Source: Saccharibacillus kuerlensis DSM 22868
GTDB lineage: Bacteria > Bacillota > Bacilli > Paenibacillales > Paenibacillaceae
Length of the DNA stretch: 64,000 nucleotides
Direction: 5' to 3'
NCBI RefSeq assembly: GCF_000378145.1
Contig: NZ_KB899281.1
Location: forward strand, 62,001-126,000
The notes below the pieces were generated by a model that ran no database searches, was not told the origin of the DNA, and was given only the letters and a program-made list of their open reading frames with translations. The translations under genes and the position numbers were made by a program. The first letter of the stretch is position 1. Every line of letters starts with the position of its first letter. Below, one piece after another: positions 51,649-59,366 of the stretch.

Positions 51649-52122
51649 TTGACTTTATCAGGAAATTAGTCTATAATAAACGATATGTGGACACTTGAAT
51701 ATCAATTATGCATATGCAGCATACGCTTTGAAGATCCGAATCGCACTGGCGCGGTCATCGGAGCCGCAAGGATGGAAGAGAGGTAGGGCTTTCGTTGTTT
51801 TAGATTTCAGAGAACGAAGCCTTTCACCGTAGAGTGACAGCTCATCAATTTTAACGAGACGGTTTCGCCATAGAGCTTATACGATCTGGCGGTCGTAAGA
51901 AGCATATCATACAAGCAAGCAATGAACGAACGATTCATCCATGAGAATCGATTACGTCGAGCGGAATCGTGCGGTTTTTGGAAAGAGTGCTGGGAGAGCA
52001 GTTAGGCCTGGCGAACGGTAAGAGGTTTCTCAGTTATTCAAGTGAATAGCGGCAGAACGTACAGCATTACGTTCGTTAAGCCCGCTGAGCGGCGGTCGTC
52101 CTTTAAGGACGGCCGCTTTTTT
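51649..52122 (+). ncRNA. Unassigned ~440-nt non-coding RNA with its own promoter and terminator
   Basis: TTGACT (51649-51654) and a perfect TATAAT (51672-51677) are 17 nt apart, placing the start near 51684. A strong terminator, GCGGTCGTCCT/AGGACGGCCGC plus TTTTTT, ends at about 52122. Between them there is no open frame above about 33 codons. Local pairings include GGCTTTCGTT/AACGAAGCC (51787-51821) and GTTATTC/GAATAGC (52033-52050). RNase P RNA, tmRNA, 6S, SRP RNA, T-box and common riboswitch cores were looked for by eye and not found. The perR promoter starts 25 nt after the terminator. It could be a free RNA or a leader ending in an attenuator. Confidence 0.7.
52092..52122 (+). terminator. 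Terminator of the non-coding RNA
   Basis: GCGGTCGTCCT pairs with AGGACGGCCGC (one G-U) and is followed by TTTTTT. Confidence 0.92.
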
Positions 52123-52146
52123 GCGCACTCCAATTTAGCTAACGAC

Positions 52147-52183
52147 TTGATTCTTGAAGGAAATAGATTTATACTTATTCTAA
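52147..52183 (+). promoter_or_regulatory. perR promoter with an overlapping PerR box
   Basis: TTGATT (52147-52152) and TATACT (52170-52175) are 17 nt apart. TTATACTTATTCTAA (52169-52183) matches the PerR box TTATAATNATTATAA with two differences and covers the -10, predicting autorepression. Confidence 0.8.
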
Positions 52184-52232
52184 ATTGAAATCTATGAGAA
52201 TGAAAATCAAACTTAAAATGAGGAATGATAAT

Positions 52233-52628
52233 ATGAAAACAATTAATCTAACGACTCAACGTCAAGCCGTGTACGACGTAGTCTGTGAATCGGTAGATCA
52301 TCCAACAGCAGCGGACGTGATGAATCGGCTGGTGGAACGAGGACACAGCTTCGCTTACGGTACCGTATATAACTCGCTTCGTTATTTGACCGACAAAGAA
52401 ATGATTCGCGAACTTAAACTTGGAGAGACGGCCAGCCGCTACGATGCACGAATAGACGACCATCAGCACATCGTATGCGAAATATGCGGACGAGTCGATG
52501 AAGTTATGGCACCTGTGCCGGAAGAATGGATGACCCAGGTAGCTGAAGAAACGGGATATGAGGTGCACGAGGCTCATGTCGTATTGGAAGGAGTGTGCGC
52601 GGAATGCAGAAGCAAGCGGAAAAAATGA
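52233..52628 (+). CDS. perR: Peroxide-sensing repressor PerR
   Basis: A 131-residue Fur-family repressor. All five regulatory metal ligands of Bacillus PerR can be placed: His in DHPTAADVM, Asp in SRYDAR, the two His in DDHQH, and Asp in GRVDEV, where Fur proteins usually differ. The structural zinc site is CEIC plus CAEC. Peroxide oxidises the His ligands of the Fe form and releases DNA. The ATG at 52233 has GAGG 9 nt upstream. A PerR box lies over its promoter and katA is nearby. Its end overlaps the following regulator gene by 25 nt. Confidence 0.92.
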   Translation: MKTINLTTQRQAVYDVVCESVDHPTAADVMNRLVERGHSFAYGTVYNSLRYLTDKEMIRELKLGETASRYDARIDDHQHIVCEICGRVDEVMAPVPEEWMTQVAEETGYEVHEAHVVLEGVCAECRSKRKK

Positions 52629-53377
52629 TGATTATGGAGATGCAGACTCCGATGCCTGAAGTCTGTGAGATGACAAGACGTATCATTATTGTTAGTCCGT
52701 TTCCCGGACGGATGCACGAACTGATGCGCACACTGATGGAAGCCTGTTTTGATGTGTTGGTTTTTCATCGCTGGGAGCACTCCGAAGCAGGGGCACTTCA
52801 AGCGGATCTGCTGATCTTCGACGTGAGCGGTTCACAAGCTGAAGATCCGGTCGGAGCCTTCCGAGAAAATATGCATCCTGTTCACGCGGCGATACCGACA
52901 CTCTTCCTGATTGACGAGCGGATGCTGGATACCGGAAGCGCGTTCGGCGGCCACGAAGAACTGCTGGTTTGGCCTGCCCGTCCACAGGAGGGGCTGCATC
53001 ATGTTCGCCGCATTCTGCGCACCGGAGCTTCGCGCGGCTTCGATTCTGCAGCGCCAGCCGATGAGGATGCTGTTCGCGATCAGCTGATCTTCAAAGATCT
53101 CCGTATCGATCGCCGCAGAATGACGGTATATCGTAGCGGAGAACGAATTGACTTGACTAAGACGGAGTACGAACTGCTGCTTCAACTGATTAAAGGACAA
53201 GGTGCTGTACGTACACGCGAAGATATGTTGAACAAGATTTGGGGCACCCAGTATTTTGGAGGCAGCAACGTAGTGGATGTGCATGTCAAAAGTTTGCGCA
53301 AAAAGTTGGGCGATAGTGCTGGGCAGCCCTTGTACGTCGCAACCGTTCGGGGAGTGGGATATCGACTGGCGGATTAA
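52604..53377 (+). CDS. OmpR-type response regulator with a degenerate receiver domain
   Basis: A 257-residue DNA-binding protein. The C-terminal winged helix is normal (LTKTEYELLLQLI, NVVDVHVKSLRKKLG, TVRGVGYRLAD). The receiver keeps the Asp position (LLIFDVSG, D73) but lacks the acidic pair (IIIVSPF in place of VDDE-type) and the conserved K-P-F lysine (VWPARPQE), so phosphorylation by a kinase is unlikely. No kinase gene is adjacent. The start is uncertain: ATG 52604 has GGAGTG upstream, and other ATGs occur to 52670. It overlaps perR, so the two are coupled. Confidence 0.85.
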   Translation: MQKQAEKMMIMEMQTPMPEVCEMTRRIIIVSPFPGRMHELMRTLMEACFDVLVFHRWEHSEAGALQADLLIFDVSGSQAEDPVGAFRENMHPVHAAIPTLFLIDERMLDTGSAFGGHEELLVWPARPQEGLHHVRRILRTGASRGFDSAAPADEDAVRDQLIFKDLRIDRRRMTVYRSGERIDLTKTEYELLLQLIKGQGAVRTREDMLNKIWGTQYFGGSNVVDVHVKSLRKKLGDSAGQPLYVATVRGVGYRLAD

Positions 53378-53493
53378 AAGTAGAAGGCGGCATACTTATC
53401 ATTTTCGCAGCTCGTCTTCATCCGATCTTCATCAAATACTTATACAGCAATCATGATTACTTGCCTGGTTGATGGTAGTATTTAGACATGGAT

Positions 53494-53508
53494 TTAGAAA
53501 AGGTCTAA
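53494..53508 (+). promoter_or_regulatory. Candidate PerR box upstream of katA
   Basis: TTAGAAAAGGTCTAA, an inverted repeat with the TTA...TAA ends of the PerR box, lies 48 nt before the katA ATG. The match is partial. Confidence 0.45.
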
Positions 53509-53555
53509 AACCAATTCTAAAAAACGAACCTTCAATCAGGAAAGGAAGATCATTT

Positions 53556-55013
53556 ATGACTGATTCTAGACTGACGACTAACCAGGGAGCTCCGGTAGGC
53601 GATAATCAGAATTCCAGAACGGCTGGACGACGCGGCCCTGCGCTGCTGGAAGATTACCATTTGCTTGAGAAGATTGCCCATTTCGACCGTGAACGTATTC
53701 CGGAACGTGTTGTACATGCACGGGGAGCTGGAGCGCACGGCGTATTTAAGACAGAGCACAGTATGTCGAAATATACCCGTGCGGCGTTTCTCCAGGAAGC
53801 TGGACTTGAAACACCGGTATTCGTTCGCTTCTCGACTGTAATTCATGGTACTGGATCACCGGAGACAGCTCGCGATCCTCGCGGCTTTGCAGTGAAATTT
53901 TATACACAAGAAGGCAACTACGATATCGTAGGCAATCACCTTCCGGTGTTCTTCATCCGTGATGCAATCAAATTCCCGGATATGGTACACTCGCTCAAAC
54001 CTGATCCACAGTCGAATCGGCAGGAGCCGAGCCGTTATTGGGATTTCATGACGCGCACGCCGGAATCGACGCATATGATGACTTGGCTGTTCTCCGATCA
54101 CGGCACACCGGCGAATTATCGGGAACTGGACGGCTTCAGCGTACATGCTTTCAAATGGGTAAATGCAGAAGGCAAAGTGGTGTACGTTAAATATAAATGG
54201 GAGTCCAAGCAGGGAGTACGTACGCTGACAACGGACGAAGCACGCCAGGTTCAAGGCGAAGACTTCGGCCATGCGACACGCGACTTGTTCGATCGGATTG
54301 AAGAAGGCAATTTCCCGGAATGGACATTGAAAGTACAGTTCATTCACCCGGAAAACATTGACGATTATGAATTCGATCCGCTTGATCCGACCAAAGTATG
54401 GCCGGAGGAGCAGTTCCCGTTCCATACCGTGGGAACCATGACATTGAATCGCAATCCGCAGAACTTCTTTGCTGAAGTCGAGCAGTCCGCGTTCTCTCCA
54501 AGCGCATTGGTACCGGGAATCGAGCCTTCGGAAGACAAGCTGCTGCAGGGACGTCTATTCTCGTACCCGGATACGCAGCGCTACCGCCTGGGTGCGAATT
54601 ATACGCAGCTTCCGATTAACTGCCCTTATGCTCCGGTTCGCAATCATCAGCAGGATGGAGCCATGAATATGCGCACCGATCTGCCGAAAGTAAATTACGA
54701 ACCAAACGGTTATGAAGAAAGCCCAGTAGAAGATCCAGCTTACCGCGATTCCGAAGCACCGCTCGAAGGCCGTGTAACGCGTCAGAAGATCGAGAAAACG
54801 GACGATTTCGCACAAGCGGGAGCACAGTACCGTTCGTATACAGCTGAACAGCGTGATAACCTGATTGCAAATATCGTAAACGACCTGAGCGGCGTCAGCG
54901 AAGACATCAAGCTGCGTGCAATCTGCAACTTTGTACGTGCTGACCGCGAATACGGGATGCGCCTTGCGCAGGGCCTGAACGTAGATATCTCTTCGTTCAT
55001 GGGCGGCCGTTGA
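53556..55013 (+). CDS. katA: Monofunctional heme catalase
   Basis: Decomposes hydrogen peroxide to water and oxygen. The 485-residue small-subunit catalase has the distal His in VVHARGAGAHGVF, the Asn in VGNHLPVFFIRD, the heme-ligand Tyr in FSYPDTQRYRLG, and DPRGFAVKFYT. The ATG at 53556 follows GGAAAGGAAG; earlier in-frame codons lie in the leader. Control by the neighbouring PerR is expected from the partial box upstream. A terminator shared with the convergent gene follows. Confidence 0.97.
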   Translation: MTDSRLTTNQGAPVGDNQNSRTAGRRGPALLEDYHLLEKIAHFDRERIPERVVHARGAGAHGVFKTEHSMSKYTRAAFLQEAGLETPVFVRFSTVIHGTGSPETARDPRGFAVKFYTQEGNYDIVGNHLPVFFIRDAIKFPDMVHSLKPDPQSNRQEPSRYWDFMTRTPESTHMMTWLFSDHGTPANYRELDGFSVHAFKWVNAEGKVVYVKYKWESKQGVRTLTTDEARQVQGEDFGHATRDLFDRIEEGNFPEWTLKVQFIHPENIDDYEFDPLDPTKVWPEEQFPFHTVGTMTLNRNPQNFFAEVEQSAFSPSALVPGIEPSEDKLLQGRLFSYPDTQRYRLGANYTQLPINCPYAPVRNHQQDGAMNMRTDLPKVNYEPNGYEESPVEDPAYRDSEAPLEGRVTRQKIEKTDDFAQAGAQYRSYTAEQRDNLIANIVNDLSGVSEDIKLRAICNFVRADREYGMRLAQGLNVDISSFMGGR

Positions 55014-55056
55014 TCCTGTTTTCTGTATCCTAAATGTTTGAATAATCGTTATATAT

Positions 55057-55103
55057 AAAAAGACCGGGCTTCGCATCTCCATCATGCGAAGCTCGGTCTT
55101 TTC
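55057..55103. terminator. Bidirectional terminator between katA and the KAS III-like gene
   Basis: AAAAGACCGGGCTTCGCAT pairs with ATGCGAAGCTCGGTCTTTT. Confidence 0.92.
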
Positions 55104-55131
55104 AATTTATTTATTTTCTAAAATTAATGTT

Positions 55132-56118
55132 CTAATATTGAAACAACATGGCAACCAATTGGAATCCCGAGCCGATCGACCAGAATAGAATATGATCTCC
55201 TCGCTTGACGCGTCCCGTCTCAACGGCTTCATACAGTGCGATAAATGGACTGCTCGTACCGGTGTAGCCGAATCGATCGCCGACATAGATCATCTGCTCG
55301 TCATTCAACCCGAATTGACGTTGGATCTTCAGCACGTTTTCGAGTGAGAACTGCGATAGGCAGTATGTAGAGATATCCTGCGGTGTCAAGCCGTGACGTC
55401 CAAGCAGTGTTTCAAACATCTCGAATGTCGGCGGCATTGCAGCATGGGCTTCAAACGGCAGCCAGAGAATGCCTTTGGCCTCAGAACCATGCTTAATCGT
55501 TTTGGTCAATCCTTCGGCTGGGTAGCGAATAAAATCGCGGTTCACAGGGTCCGTATAGTAAATGGAGTCGATGAATCCACACTCTTCCTCGGTACGCTCC
55601 AAAATGACTGCTGCCGCCGCATCGCCATAATTGGCATAGGTGACTGCACTTTCCGGGTCGCTCACCAGCGTATTGTAATCAGAACCAACAATCAGTGCAC
55701 GGCGAATATGGGGACTTGTCAGCATATATCGACTGGCATGATCGACGGCAACCACCATACCGGCACAGTTGGCATTGGAATCCAGTACCATCGTGTGGGA
55801 GCGGGCACCGATCGCAGCATGAACATACAGGGCATTGACCGGGAAAGTCGTTTCAGGGACTTGGGTTGAAAAGACGATCATATCGATGTCTGACCCTTGA
55901 AGTCCTGATTTGGACAGAACATTTTTTGCTGCTTCGATGGCCATTGTCAGCCCATTCTCTTCTTCATTATTGATGACATAACGAGACTTCCGTCCCATAT
56001 GTTCCAGAAATCTACGAATGTCGTTATTTTTTCGGTCGAAATGATCCAAATAAAATTCGTTGCCGACAGCGTTTGCGGGATGATAGATGTCTACAGAAGC
56101 AATGCGAATACGGCTCAT
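55132..56118 (-). CDS. KAS III (FabH)-like condensing enzyme with an altered catalytic triad
   Basis: A 328-residue thiolase-fold protein of the 3-oxoacyl-ACP synthase III type. The acyl-accepting cysteine is present (SNANCAGMVVAVD, C118). The FabH His-Asn pair is not: the PHQAN region reads LSQFS (S255 for His) and YGNTS reads FGYTGTSS (Y285 for Asn). Without these, malonyl decarboxylation of the usual kind is not expected; acyl transfer or another condensation is possible. AAGGAG lies 8 nt before the ATG at 56118. It lies downstream of the small gene at 56596, separated by a hairpin. Confidence 0.88.
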   Translation of the reverse strand: MSRIRIASVDIYHPANAVGNEFYLDHFDRKNNDIRRFLEHMGRKSRYVINNEEENGLTMAIEAAKNVLSKSGLQGSDIDMIVFSTQVPETTFPVNALYVHAAIGARSHTMVLDSNANCAGMVVAVDHASRYMLTSPHIRRALIVGSDYNTLVSDPESAVTYANYGDAAAAVILERTEEECGFIDSIYYTDPVNRDFIRYPAEGLTKTIKHGSEAKGILWLPFEAHAAMPPTFEMFETLLGRHGLTPQDISTYCLSQFSLENVLKIQRQFGLNDEQMIYVGDRFGYTGTSSPFIALYEAVETGRVKRGDHILFWSIGSGFQLVAMLFQY

Positions 56119-56167
56119 ACGGTTTTCTCCTTTTGATTTGTGAAATTTGTGAAATAAGAGATATCTC

Positions 56168-56210
56168 AAAACAAGGACACAGCTCTGCCGGATTGGACAG
56201 AGCTGTGCCA
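56168..56210 (-). terminator. Hairpin between the STAS-like and KAS III-like genes
   Basis: On the minus strand GGCACAGCTCTG pairs with CAGAGCTGTGTCC, then CTTGTTTTG. The T tract is modest, so partial read-through into the KAS gene is likely. Confidence 0.6.
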
Positions 56211-56248
56211 GAATGTAGTTGAACACGAGACCGCCGGATAGGGCGGAA

Positions 56249-56596
56249 TTACTTGGTTACGATTTCATGATTGCTTAAGCCTGCATCACGTGCAACGCGT
56301 CCCAACTGCATTTTGATAATTGTCTGTTTTGTATTGATAACAAAGATCACTTTTTGGAAGCCTGTTTCTTTATAGCTGGCAAATGAACCTTTCAGTTTAT
56401 CGACTTCTTCGCTTGCAAGCAGATCCATTTCTCGGCAGTCCACTTCCAGTGTGAAAGCTGGCGCGTCGATCGAAGATGCCATTTTGCCGTAATCGCGTAC
56501 GAAGTTTTGATAATCCTGCGGAGTGAAAGTACCGCCGACCTTCATCTCTACTTTTTTTGCCGCCTGATTGGTTTGAATACTGTAGGGTTGAGTCAT
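56249..56596 (-). CDS. Small protein, possibly STAS-like, upstream of the KAS III-like gene
   Basis: A 115-residue soluble protein beginning MTQPYSIQTNQAAKKVEMKV. The order of strands and helices (FTLEVDCREMDLLASEEVDK, then FQKVIFVINTKQTIIKMQLG) recalls STAS/anti-sigma-antagonist folds, but the phosphorylatable serine motif D-S-x-G is absent. The ATG at 56596 follows GGCAGGAAATT. With the gene after it, it forms a probable two-gene unit. The function is unknown; the STAS idea is inference from pattern only. Confidence 0.65.
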   Translation of the reverse strand: MTQPYSIQTNQAAKKVEMKVGGTFTPQDYQNFVRDYGKMASSIDAPAFTLEVDCREMDLLASEEVDKLKGSFASYKETGFQKVIFVINTKQTIIKMQLGRVARDAGLSNHEIVTK

Positions 56597-56783
56597 GTTT
56601 AATTTCCTGCCTCTCAAATTTTTCTCTCTACCTTTCTTATATCGGTACAGTTTTCAAAGATTTAAGAGAGCTAACATAATTCTACATGAGTCAAAAAAAA
56701 CAGAGCATGGAACAAGTTGGCGTCGTGCGGCTGTGTAAGGTAAAATGAAAAGATAAAGACAACCGGAATAGGAGCTTATACTA

Positions 56784-58625
56784 ATGAGATACCGCAGCAT
56801 GCAGGAGTGTATCGCCGATCTGGAAAATGCCGGACATCTGATCCGCATCAAGGAAGAGGTTGACCCGGAGCTGGAGATGGCCGCGATTCATCTAAAAGTA
56901 TTTGAGGCGGGTGGACCCGCTTTATATTTTGAAAAGGTAAAAGGATCGAAGTATGGCGCTGTATCGAATCTGTTCGGTACAATCGAGCGGAGTAAGTACA
57001 TGTTCAGAGATACCTGGACATCGACGCAGGAGGTTATCGGTCTGCGCAACGAGCCGATGAAGGCGTTGAAGCAGCCTTTGCGCTATGCAGGTACGGGATT
57101 GTCCGCACGCAAAGCGCTGCCGCTCAAACAATCAGGCCTGCCGTCCGACTTCGAAGAAATTCGTATTTCGGATCTGCCGATGATCAAAAGTTGGCCAAAC
57201 GACGGCGGCGCATTCGTGACACTGCCGCAGGTCTACAGTGAAGATCCCGATAGACCGGGTATTATGAATGCGAACCTGGGGATGTACCGCGTTCAACTTA
57301 GCGGCAACGAATACGAGCCTGACCGCGAAATCGGGATGCATTATCAGATCCATCGCGGAATCGGCGTACATCAGTCGAAAGCGGCCAAACTTGGACAGCC
57401 GCTTAAAGTCAGCTGCTTTATCGGCGGGCCTCCGGCTCATACGCTGTCGGCCGTTATGCCGCTTCCCGAAGGATTGAGCGAGCTTACGTTTGCGGGATTG
57501 TTGGCAGGACGGCATTTCCGCTACAGCTACGTCGATGGGTTCTGCGTAAGCCACGATGCAGACTTTGTAATAACAGGCGAAATTTATCCTAACGAAACCA
57601 AGCCGGAAGGCCCGTTCGGCGACCATCTAGGTTATTATAGTTTGGTGCATGAATTTCCTGTAATGCGAGTACACAAAGTTTATGCGAAAAAAAATGCAGT
57701 CTTTCCGTTTACTGTTGTCGGTCGTCCTCCGCAGGAAGATACGGCATTCGGTGCATTGATTCATGAGCTGACCGGAGGTGCAATCAAGCAGGAAATTCCA
57801 GGTGTAAAGGAAGTACACGCTGTCGATGCGGCAGGTGTGCATCCACTCCTGCTGGCTGTAGGCAGCGAGCGCTATACACCGTACCAGGCAGTCAAACGTC
57901 CGGCCGAGATTCTGACGATTGCCAACCGGATTCTGGGTACGGGACAGCTCAGCTTGGCCAAGTATCTATTCATCACGGCCGAGGACGATGGACCGGTCGA
58001 TGCGCATCAGATCGAAGAGCTGTTTACCCATATTTTGGAGCGGATTGATCTGCGTAGGGATCTGCATTTTCAGACCAATACGACGATCGATACGCTTGAT
58101 TATTCCGGAACGGGACTTAACAGCGGCAGCAAGGTTATCTTTGCCGCTGTCGGCAAGCCGATACGGAAGCTGACGACCGACGTTCCGAGTGTGCTGGCAA
58201 ATCTGCCGGGCGGCTTCAGCAAGCCGGTTATGTCAATGCCGGGCGTAGTTTTGCTGCAGGGACCTGCTTTTAAGAACTATGAATCAGCGGAGGCAGAAAT
58301 CCGCGATTTGGCGGCAGTGATTGCGCAGCGCGGAGCGCCTGAAAACTGCCCACTTGTCGTCTTGTGTGACGATACCGACTTTATGGGCGCTTCATTTGAT
58401 AACTTTTTGTGGGCGGCTTTCACCCGAAGCAATCCGTCGCATGATATACACGGCGTAAACGCTTTCTATGAACATAAGCATTGGGGCTGCGACAATGTAA
58501 TTATCGACGCACGCACCAAGCCGCATCAAGCGCCGCCTCTGGTACCCGATCCGGAAGTATCTGAACGAGTCTCCAGGTTGTTCACCCCCCATGGGAGTTT
58601 AGGTATTCTCGGCATAAAAGGCTGA
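56784..58625 (+). CDS. UbiD-family decarboxylase
   Basis: A 613-residue prenylated-FMN-dependent (de)carboxylase. Family landmarks are NANLGMYRVQL and HYQIHRGIG for metal and cofactor binding and the acid segment PEGPFGDHLGYYS. MGASFDNFLWAAFTRSNP is near the C-terminus. The substrate could be a menaquinone-pathway intermediate or an aromatic acid; no UbiX (prenyltransferase) gene is adjacent. The protein is longer than E. coli UbiD (about 500), mainly in the C-terminal part. GGAG lies 9 nt before the ATG. It is monocistronic. Confidence 0.9.
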   Translation: MRYRSMQECIADLENAGHLIRIKEEVDPELEMAAIHLKVFEAGGPALYFEKVKGSKYGAVSNLFGTIERSKYMFRDTWTSTQEVIGLRNEPMKALKQPLRYAGTGLSARKALPLKQSGLPSDFEEIRISDLPMIKSWPNDGGAFVTLPQVYSEDPDRPGIMNANLGMYRVQLSGNEYEPDREIGMHYQIHRGIGVHQSKAAKLGQPLKVSCFIGGPPAHTLSAVMPLPEGLSELTFAGLLAGRHFRYSYVDGFCVSHDADFVITGEIYPNETKPEGPFGDHLGYYSLVHEFPVMRVHKVYAKKNAVFPFTVVGRPPQEDTAFGALIHELTGGAIKQEIPGVKEVHAVDAAGVHPLLLAVGSERYTPYQAVKRPAEILTIANRILGTGQLSLAKYLFITAEDDGPVDAHQIEELFTHILERIDLRRDLHFQTNTTIDTLDYSGTGLNSGSKVIFAAVGKPIRKLTTDVPSVLANLPGGFSKPVMSMPGVVLLQGPAFKNYESAEAEIRDLAAVIAQRGAPENCPLVVLCDDTDFMGASFDNFLWAAFTRSNPSHDIHGVNAFYEHKHWGCDNVIIDARTKPHQAPPLVPDPEVSERVSRLFTPHGSLGILGIKG

Positions 58626-58649
58626 GCGAAGTTTTCATCAGTAAACAGC

Positions 58650-58676
58650 AAAAAGAGCCCATGTGGGCTCTTTTTT
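58650..58676. terminator. Bidirectional terminator between the UbiD-like gene and yvyF
   Basis: AAAAAGAGCCC and GGGCTCTTTTTT flank ATGT. Confidence 0.9.
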
Positions 58677-58704
58677 GATGCTGCGAGTTTTAATCGGCAA
58701 ACGG

Positions 58705-59115
58705 TTAACGCTGCCGTCTCGAAGTATAAAGGACTTTGGTCGACGTCTTGACGACAACTTGACGCTCGGGTGTTTTCGAGCTGGGCTGACCTTTTCCCGC
58801 TTCGTGAAACACATGATGACAGGAAAAGCAAAGCCGACCGCTGCGGGTTTCGCTGCCGCAGGATTCACAGGGATAAGTAAGATTGCGGTAAGAAGAGGAC
58901 AGACGTCCGGATTTAATGAAGGTGTACAGTTCGTTTAATGATACGCCGGTTACTTCGGATAGTTCTTTAGACGTGATGTTTGGGCGCATCCATAGGCGAT
59001 CCAGACATAGGTTAAGGTCACTATCCATCTTGGTACTGCATGGGACACACAAGTTACGAAGGTTTTTTTGAAAAATAGTCCCACATTTCGGACAATAGTC
59101 GACCAAAAGACTCAT
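58705..59115 (-). CDS. yvyF: YvyF-type flagellar-operon protein with two zinc-ribbon-like clusters
   Basis: A 136-residue protein. The N-terminal cluster is CPKCG...CVPC (residues 8-26) and the second is CESCG...CFSC near residues 83-98, with a helix-turn-helix-like middle (ITSKELSEVTGVSLNELYTFI). This layout matches the YvyF/TIGR03826 family, usually found beside flgM in flagellar operons. No flagellar genes are next to it here. GAGGTG lies 6 nt before the ATG at 59115. Confidence 0.82.
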   Translation of the reverse strand: MSLLVDYCPKCGTIFQKNLRNLCVPCSTKMDSDLNLCLDRLWMRPNITSKELSEVTGVSLNELYTFIKSGRLSSSYRNLTYPCESCGSETRSGRLCFSCHHVFHEAGKGQPSSKTPERQVVVKTSTKVLYTSRRQR

Positions 59116-59159
59116 ATGAATCACCTCTTATTAGTGGTCAAGCTTCAATCTGTGGTTCT

Positions 59160-59188
59160 ATAATACTACCTCAATTCAAGGTTCGCAA
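59160..59188 (-). promoter_or_regulatory. Promoter of yvyF
   Basis: On the minus strand TTGCGA (59183-59188) and TATTAT (59160-59165) are 17 nt apart. Confidence 0.55.
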
Positions 59189-59303
59189 GACCTATATAAC
59201 TAAGGGGTGAATAAGTGCATGTGGATGCCAAGCGAATATTCGATAACAGGAAGAATCAAGCCGCAGTATCTTAAAACAAAAAATAAAAGTTCAAATAGAC
59301 AGC

Positions 59304-59347
59304 AAAAAGCCGCGGTGCGTGGCAAAAACACGCAGCGGCTTTGTTTT
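59304..59347 (-). terminator. Rho-independent terminator after the histidine kinase gene
   Basis: On the minus strand CAAAGCCGCTGCGTG pairs with CACGCACCGCGGCTTTTTG (one bulge). Confidence 0.88.
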
Positions 59348-59366
59348 AGGTTCTGCAGGGGAGGAA

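Noticed and set aside
51684-52122. RNase P RNA, tmRNA, 6S RNA, T-box or riboswitch identity for the ~440-nt transcript
   Set aside because: None of the diagnostic segments was found: no GAGGAAAGTCC-type P4 region, no tag reading frame, no GGTGG-ACCGCG core. A model-based search could still overturn this.
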